Shown here: positions 57,610 to 64,000 of the stretch, in pieces
Numbering within the stretch: position 1 is the first letter of the stretch
How the letters are laid out: each line of letters opens with the position of its first letter
NCBI GenBank assembly: GCA_028023455.1
Contig: JAQFVV010012400.1
Location: 15,057,490-15,121,489, forward strand
Direction: 5' to 3'
Source: Epiperipatus broadwayi
Taxonomy: Eukaryota; Onychophora; Udeonychophora; Euonychophora; Peripatidae
Length of the DNA: 64,000 bases
Notes under the pieces: model-generated
What the model was told of the DNA's origin: nothing
The model's input: only the letters and a program-made list of their open reading frames with translations
Database searches by the model: none
Made by a program: the position numbers and the translations under genes

Positions 57610-60600
57610 TTTAATTACCCTTCTTATTTGGAAAGTAATATTGATTTCTGAAGTTTTTATTAATTTATAAATCCCATAACTTAAAAGATAAGATTATTAA
57701 AAGCTTTAGAAATTAATGTTACTTATAAAGGAAATTCTTCAATTATTTAATTATTCACTCCTAATAATAATGTCTGAATTGCTGTCTACTTATAAGGTTG
57801 GAGTGGCAGGTAAAAAGTGTTCAATTTTTCGATCTATAAGTAATTTTATAATATTAGGTAGAATTATTGGTTAATTGTATGAATTAGGTTGTCATGATAT
57901 TTGTTTAATAAATGCCATTTATGTTATGCATTAATTATATTAACAATATATATATTGTACCCATTTTAATTGAGCCGTGTGCTCTAATTAAAATAGTTAA
58001 GATGCACAAAATGATAAAAAAAAATTAAATTTATACAAGTAATATACTTTGTGACCATTTGAGACTAAAATTAATTATATTTAAAGTTACCTTATATAAT
58101 TTTATTAATGTGTTAAATAATATTTAAAATGCATATTAATAGTCTGTTATAAGTACACATTTTAATAATAATGTTGTTTAAAGAATAAAGATTGTACTAG
58201 TACTTTATTAAAATAATATAATTTTTATTTTGAGTCTAAGCTTAATTTTAATAATGATAAATTAAATAAACAAAGTTAGCTAAGTTAAAATATTTAAAAT
58301 TAATTATTAGGCAATGTCCAATGAAAGCACTTCTAATTATAAATGTGTAGATCTATGAGCTTGCATATATGTTATATTGCAATATTTAACTTGCTAATAA
58401 TACTTATTATTTTAGCTAAAAAGTATTAAAGAACTAATTTGTATTTAATATTTAATAAATACTAAATAAATATGAGAAATAATTTGTCAGATAATGCTAG
58501 TTTAATAATATTTAGTTTATTAAATAATTATAAAAAATATTTTATTAAAAGATAATCAAACTGTTATTTTTTTTTAAATATTTCTTTCTTTCAGACTTTT
58601 AATAAAGTCTACAAATAGAAGTTAAAAGTTAATAACAGAAAAATGATATTATTGGATGATTGATTTCAGTAGGGATCAGCTGATCAATTGAATTGATTAT
58701 AATAAGAGACAAAGAATAGCTGTGCATGTGAAAAAAATTATCAAGAAAGTTAAAAAAAATTTAAAAAGAAATTAAAGAAACAGTTAATATTATTATTTTT
58801 AAAAAAAAACCGTGTTTAAAATTTTAACTTTGTTTAAAGCAACATTAATATGGAATAGAAGGTAACCAATCAACTCTCAAAGGGAAAAAGGCCACATCTA
58901 TATTGCTTATCATAACAATTGGAGAAAAGGAACAATATATAGAATGGCTTGGATAAAATTGCATTATCATTGGAATTCTTGCTCATGTCTATGGAAAAAG
59001 TTTAATTGTACCAAAACAACTGAAGAGGAGTGGTGTATTATGTAAGAATTTGTTTGCTATATTATATACGTTGTTCTCTGTTTGCCTATAGACTGTTAAA
59101 TGATTTTAAGATATCTAGTATTAAATTTCCTGAATAGAACTATTTAATCTTCTACTTAGCACTTTAATATGGAATTGTTGTTATTAATTATTTATTCCAA
59201 CTATTGTCGTGATGTTTTTAATAACTTACGATATGAGAAAATATCTAAAACTTTAATTACTAATCTATACATATAATATGTTATAATGAAATATACATTT
59301 TTGATTAGACCTATCTATTGTGATAATCTATAATTGTACTTCCAAAAATGAATAAAAAAAGTCCGGAAAACTAATATTAAGTCACATATGCTTATAAATG
59401 AAATATCTCATAAATTAACCCAGATGCTGCAGTAAATTTGCGTTTATCAATATGTTTTATCCAGAAACCATATCTAAAAAGAAAAAAAAAGGGAAAATGA
59501 TTTCTTTTAAACTAGAATCACTTATAAATAATAAAACTCTTGAGAATAGACTTTTGCTAAATTCACTATTGGGATTCATATGTTATTATTTTAAAGTTTA
59601 TTTTCAGAACTATGAGTGGAAGGAAAAGAAAAGAAAAATTAATTGAAAATGACTGTTTTCAAACTTATCATAGGAGGTATTGGTAAACAGAAAATTAACA
59701 TTTTCTTTTATTTTCATTTTTTTTACTTTTAAATTTGAATGGTTATGCTTTAAGAAATATATTATATCTAACATTTGTCATGTTCAATTTTAAAATGTGT
59801 TATGTGTGGGTATGAAATAATGTATTTGTGGTAAATAATAACTTTATTTTGATGTTTCAACTGAATTTTGCTGGACAAATGTTATTAAACAATAACATTT
59901 AATTATTTATTTAGAATATTATATTTGTTATAATTGTTTCATATGTTTAGATCAGTTAGAATTATTTCTGAATTTAAAGGTAAAATAACTTGGAATATTT
60001 TGGTTATAAAAATTATTTCTCATATCACACCAATTGCTATTTGAAATTTATAAAGAATATTTGTGAAGAAGTGAATGATGTTTCTTAGGATTGATTATTG
60101 GTGCAGTCACGATTGTATATGTTATACGATGAATTATTTTATTAAAAACTTATTTATGTATGTATTTTATTGTTATGTGTATGCTATTGTTATCATTAGA
60201 CTATATTATGTTAGAGTGACAATAGTCCTGCTATTAAGCATCTATTTATTTTTTGTAGTAGAATTTTATGTTATTTCCAAGTTATATCTCAGTTGTTGAT
60301 TAAAAAGGTACCATAATATTATACTTGTTGTTTATTGCTTACGTATGCTTATAATGATTTAAACTAAAGAATTTTGTGCCAAAATGTCATTATTGATTTA
60401 TATGGGTGTTCAGGTTTTTTTATGTTTTATTCCCGTAGTGCATATAATAAGTCATAGGGTAAAGATAGGTCTTCTAGCCATGTGTGTAGATTTGGAAATT
60501 ATGCTGTAATTCCCATAAACTTCCTATTTCCAGTTATTCAAATGTCTTTATGAGAAAAACCCAATTATAGACATTGCACCTAATTTAGCAATTATATATT

Positions 60601-60860
60601 GAAGTCTTGATGAAAGTTATTCCATCCACATAAATTTATGTATTTGTATGTAGTTGCAAATTCTAAGCTTAATACCCTCTATGTGTGTAGGGTCTGTAGT
60701 ACTAACAGTGTTCCTTAGCATTACACATAATGTCTTTAATGATAATTTAAATATAAAAATTGAAATAATCGTGACTTTAATCATGATAACAGTGGACAGT
60801 CAATTAAATTATAAATTGCTAATTAGAAGATAGTTCATAATTACTATTTAAATATATATA
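57610..60860. other. Long A+T-rich stretch with no gene or repeat family recognised
   Basis: Hairpin-like local repeats of TTAATAATA type and homopolymers. Frames at 59452-59646 and 60075-60299 are Lys/Asn- or Tyr/Val/Phe-rich low complexity without domain features. Confidence 0.5.
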
Positions 60861-61031
60861 TATATAACAAAACTTAAATATAATCCAAACAACGGTGAAC
60901 AATTTATAATACAATATAAATAAAAACTCAATAAAAACTCATAAAGAAATATTTTCGATTATATTCATAATCATTTTCAACTCAACTTTCAAAATGGAAT
61001 CATCTATTACCAACCGAAAACACATGTCGAT

Positions 61032-61299
61032 TTAAATATCCCACAATTCATTAATCCTAACATTTGCTGACTCTCTGTTTATTATCGTATTTTTATAACT
61101 ACTAATAAAAACTGCCTCTTTAATTTTTCTTTTTTCATTATCTCTCTCTTGTCCTAAAATTTTTATTTTATTTATATCAAAATTAAACTTAAAATTACAA
61201 TTTCTATCATGATCATAAAAAACAGATTCCGTATATAACTTGAATTCATTACTATTATCATTACATATCTGTACATTTTTCAAAACTCTTTTATATAAC
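61032..61299 (-). pseudogene. Penelope-like endonuclease C-terminal fragment (left arm)
   Basis: Open frame RVLKNVQICNDNSNEFKLYT, then ESVFYDHDRNCNFKFNFDIN and KIKILGQERDNEKRKIKEAV, ending RINELWDI and a stop. The F(D)..KIL..E.....R.IKEA.FI.......N...........W phrase is the C-terminal tail of GIY-YIG endonucleases in Penelope-like elements, where KIKEA follows the catalytic region. The GIY-YIG catalytic motif and RT are absent. The frame is intact over 84 codons, in contrast to the decayed copy at 52 kb. Confidence 0.7.
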
Positions 61300-61462
61300 T
61301 CTTTTATATAATAAGCATATACTTTGTTTTAATTAACTATTAACTATTTGATAATAATTAAACTATTCAGAAATATATTTCTGCAAGAATATTCAATACA
61401 CTTACTTATGAATAAATTCCAATATTTTGAAATAATAATACCTTAAGTATTTAAAACAATTT

Positions 61463-61727
61463 TAAATAAAAGAGTTTTAAAAAATGTACAGATATGTAAT
61501 GATAATAGTAATGAAGTCAAGTTATATACGGAATCTGTTTTTTATGATCATGATAGAAATTGTAATTTTAAGTTTAATTTTGATATAAATAAAATAAAAA
61601 TTTTAGGACAAGAGAGAGATAATGAAAAAAGAAAAATTAAAGAGGCAGTTTTTATTAGTAGGTATAAAAATACGATAATGAACAGACAGTCAGCAAATGT
61701 TAGGATTAATGAATTGTGGGATATTTA
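61463..61727 (+). pseudogene. Penelope-like endonuclease C-terminal fragment (right arm)
   Basis: Same peptide as the left arm with a few replacements (NEV for NEF, SRYKNTIMNRQS for SSYKNTIINRES), open from about 61463 to the TAA at 61725-61727. Because it lacks an upstream start in frame, it cannot be expressed on its own. It runs outward from the palindrome centre. Confidence 0.7.
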
Positions 61728-62139
61728 AATCAACATGTGTTTCCGGTTGGTAATACATGATTCCATTTTGAAAGTTGAGTTGAAAATGATTATGAATATA
61801 ATCGAAAATATTTCTTTATGAGTTTTTATTGAGATCGTATTATAAATTGTTTACCGTTGTTTGGAATATATTTAAGTTTTGTTATTGTATTATTGATATT
61901 AGCGGACATTTATTTTGTTTTATATATATAAGAGGAATAATTATAAGGCATTAATTTTTAAACACATTAATTTTAAATTTTAAATTGTTTTAAATACTTA
62001 AGGTATTATTATTTCAAAATATTGGAATTTATTCATAAGTGTATTGAATATTCTTGCAGAAATATATTTCTGAATAGTTTAATTATTATCAAATAGTTAA
62101 TAGTTAATTAAAACAAAGTATATGCTTATTAATTAAGTG

Positions 62140-63930
62140 AAGCAAATATGTATTTGCTATAAAAGGAAAAACCTGCTTTTAACCAATATTAATGGTTATA
62201 TCTAAAGTATACTGTTATAGTAGTATTTTATATTGCTTATATTAGTATAACTAAAGTGTAACTTATAACTGTGTCAGCCTTAGTAAAAAAATATTTATCC
62301 ACTTGAAAATATAATGGTATGGAAAAATATTTGTATTATTTATTTGGGAAGAGGTAAGAAAACTTAATTGCTGAAATTAGTTTATTAGCAATCTAATTTG
62401 TTGTTAATCTTATTAAAAAAATTTGTAACTTTAAATTTGTTCTATTGAAATTTGTAAACAGTTATCTCATTGGAAAAGTCATGTTTCATATGATGTAAAT
62501 AAAACTTAAATAGTGCTTTTTGTAAATTATGAAAATTTGTCTTTATAATAAATAGTCAATTTTTGTAAAATTTAAAGTTTTGTCATTTTGCTATTATTTA
62601 CGTTTTTTTATTTGTCATCGTCACAGATCTTAATTTGATTCAATATTTACATTATATTTAAATTGCACACTAATAATAAATTATTTTATTTGAAATATTT
62701 ATTATATTAATAAAAATGACTTATGAAGATAATGGTTTTATTAAAGTGTATATGATCATTGATTGGTTCATGAATTATAATTGCTTCATAAAAAACTGTT
62801 GAAGAAATCAAAATCTATTGGATCCTGCATAAAAGCGTCATGTTTAATCATCACATATGTTTATGTCATAGCAGATTTAAGAAATTTCTTTTGTGTATTT
62901 AAAATTGGTAAAAATCAATAATATTATGATTTGACTTATTTTGCATCTTATTGTTATTTTAAGATGTGTAAGTATAACTATATTTGGATATCCTTATGAT
63001 AATTACTTTATTTTAAAAAATAATACATTTTATTCAAATATTTGCATTATAAGATTAGTGATATTATATTTATAGTATCCAAAATTATTATTATTATTTA
63101 TGGTCATCATGAGAGATGATTTCTTAGCATTTTAATAATCCAAATTATATTTTATTATATTTCTTAAATTATAATAGAGATTTTTCTTAAATTAATTTAA
63201 AACCCTATAAGACCTAAAGTAATTAATTTTACAGTTTAATTATCATGTTGCAGAGCAAAGTAATTCTAGTTTGTTTAATAATATTATCATTTTATATTTT
63301 TCTAAATTTTATCTGGATTATTGGATTTCCATAAAAGTGCTCTTTGATATTCAATATCCTATGCTTTGTTCTATCTGTAATATGATATTCCTGAGGTAAA
63401 GATTAAAACATAATAAAAACTTAGATCAAGATTTACTTCACATTAACATTAGAATATTATTTTATTCCTATAATAAAATTTACTATTATTATAGTTAGTC
63501 ATAGAGATATGATTGCAATTCTTAAAGAGTTGGGATTCAATGGTATTTGTTTTTGATACTTATTTGACTTTAAAGCAGTCTGTACACCTTAGTATGAGAA
63601 CACAGTCTCATGATTAAAATTATTATCATTCTTATATCATTATTCTGAGCTAGGCAATTATTCATTAATAAGTATTTATTTGTTAAAGTAGTTTTGAGAT
63701 CAGTGGTAAACACTCACTGCTTATCTTGCTTTGATGGTTCCCAGAGTCCCTTTCAGTGGATTACAATATGTATATTCCGTATAAATTTCTAAATAAAAAA
63801 AGAATTAAATACATACAATGTATGTGTAAATGTTTCATTTAAAATCCTGGCAAGATAAATATATTATTAATGAATAATCACCAATTTATTAGCAATGTAA
63901 ATTAAATATATTACAAATGAATATATATAC
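62140..63930. other. A+T-rich DNA with no gene seen
   Basis: No coding or repeat-family signal supported in this stretch. Confidence 0.5.
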
Positions 63931-63936
63931 AACAAA

Positions 63937-64000
63937 TGCCCTGGATGGTTTAGTGCAGTGATAGACTCCTGAATGTGAAATCTAGGATTGATTTCGGTGC
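63937..64000 (+). repeat. tRNA-like SINE head, cut by the window end
   Basis: GCCCTGGATGGTTTAGTGCA then GTGATAGACTCCTGAATGTG, with GATTGATTTCGGTGC where a B box would lie, has the spacing of a tRNA-derived SINE. The boxes are degenerate. It may belong with the tRNA-like sequence at 18035 (both begin GCCCT and have AGT.CAGTGATA), but the similarity is weak. Confidence 0.45.

Larger units (their letters stand above)
60864..62130. mobile_element. Second Penelope-like relic, palindromic, with inverted terminal block X
   Basis: Arms 60864-61285 and 61460-61884 are reverse complements with about 97% identity by eye (for example AAAACTTAAATATAATCCAA at left against its complement at right), so the duplication is young. 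The space between them holds block X (61311-61464), and its reverse complement X' lies at 61978-62130. The right-hand arm is thus framed by an inverted pair of about 150 bases. Both arms encode the same Penelope C-terminal peptide, facing outward. The arrangement parallels the head-to-head composite at 52.4 kb but the sequence family is different. Confidence 0.8.

Noticed and set aside
60075-60299. 74-codon Tyr/Val/Phe-rich frame
   Set aside because: Low-complexity translation of A+T-rich DNA with no family feature.
61005-61040. CCGAAAACACATGTC in the second Penelope relic, like the 3' half of a hammerhead
   Set aside because: There is no CUGANGA or helix II upstream in either arm, so I do not call a ribozyme.

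Overview
The window is animal nuclear DNA, very A+T-rich (about a quarter G+C by eye), and made almost entirely of transposable-element relics, foldback repeats, tRNA-derived SINEs and microsatellites. There are no bacterial-style operons and no long open frames. Penelope-like retroelements with a GIY-YIG endonuclease, a Ty3/Gypsy relic, a hAT relic, polyadenylated tRNA SINEs and splice-like signals all point to a metazoan. I cannot fix the phylum.

Layout. 1-5 kb: SINEs in otherwise empty A+T-rich DNA. 5.5-6.9 kb: a 122-bp tandem duplication and a 1-kb foldback element. 6.9-10.5 kb: a decayed Ty3/Gypsy element with LTRs, gag, protease, a stub of reverse transcriptase and integrase, with a 135-bp MITE inside it. 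10.7-11.8 kb: a G+C-richer repeat and an LTR-like end. 12.85-13.58 kb: an internally deleted hAT transposon. 14.6-17.4 kb: a cluster of foldback elements, a 228-bp tandem duplication and Penelope tail debris. 20.5 kb: a decayed copy of a ribozyme-bearing repeat. 22.0-23.5 kb: two Mutator-like foldback MITEs sharing a target site. 24.6 kb: a palindromic MITE. 29.5-30.2 kb: a 420-bp tandem unit with two hammerhead motifs. 34.7 and 35.8 kb: more foldbacks. 38.1-40.5 kb: an unusual G+C-rich then T/C-rich domain with a possible signal-peptide exon. 44-49.8 kb: a dispersed 570-bp repeat and two candidate minus-strand terminal exons. 52.4-55.7 kb: a head-to-head pair of Penelope-like relics flanked by inverted tRNA-like tails. 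57.1-57.6 kb: a 453-bp repeat with a hammerhead motif. 60.9-62.1 kb: a second, younger palindromic Penelope-like relic.

The main discovery is that three unrelated repeat families here each carry a type I hammerhead ribozyme fold: the 420-bp tandem unit, the 453-bp unit, and the gene-less foldback family. All three have a long, interrupted helix I and a very short helix III made of a self-complementary sequence (ACCATGGT, ATACGTAT or ATACATAT, ACTAGT). That layout is known from metazoan retrozymes and Penelope-associated hammerheads, which are thought to act as dimers. The tandem units fit retrozymes, small non-autonomous elements that spread through circular RNA. A hammerhead inside inverted-repeat foldback elements is less expected and is the best candidate for something undescribed. 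Protein-coding content other than transposons is limited to three short exon candidates, none identified.
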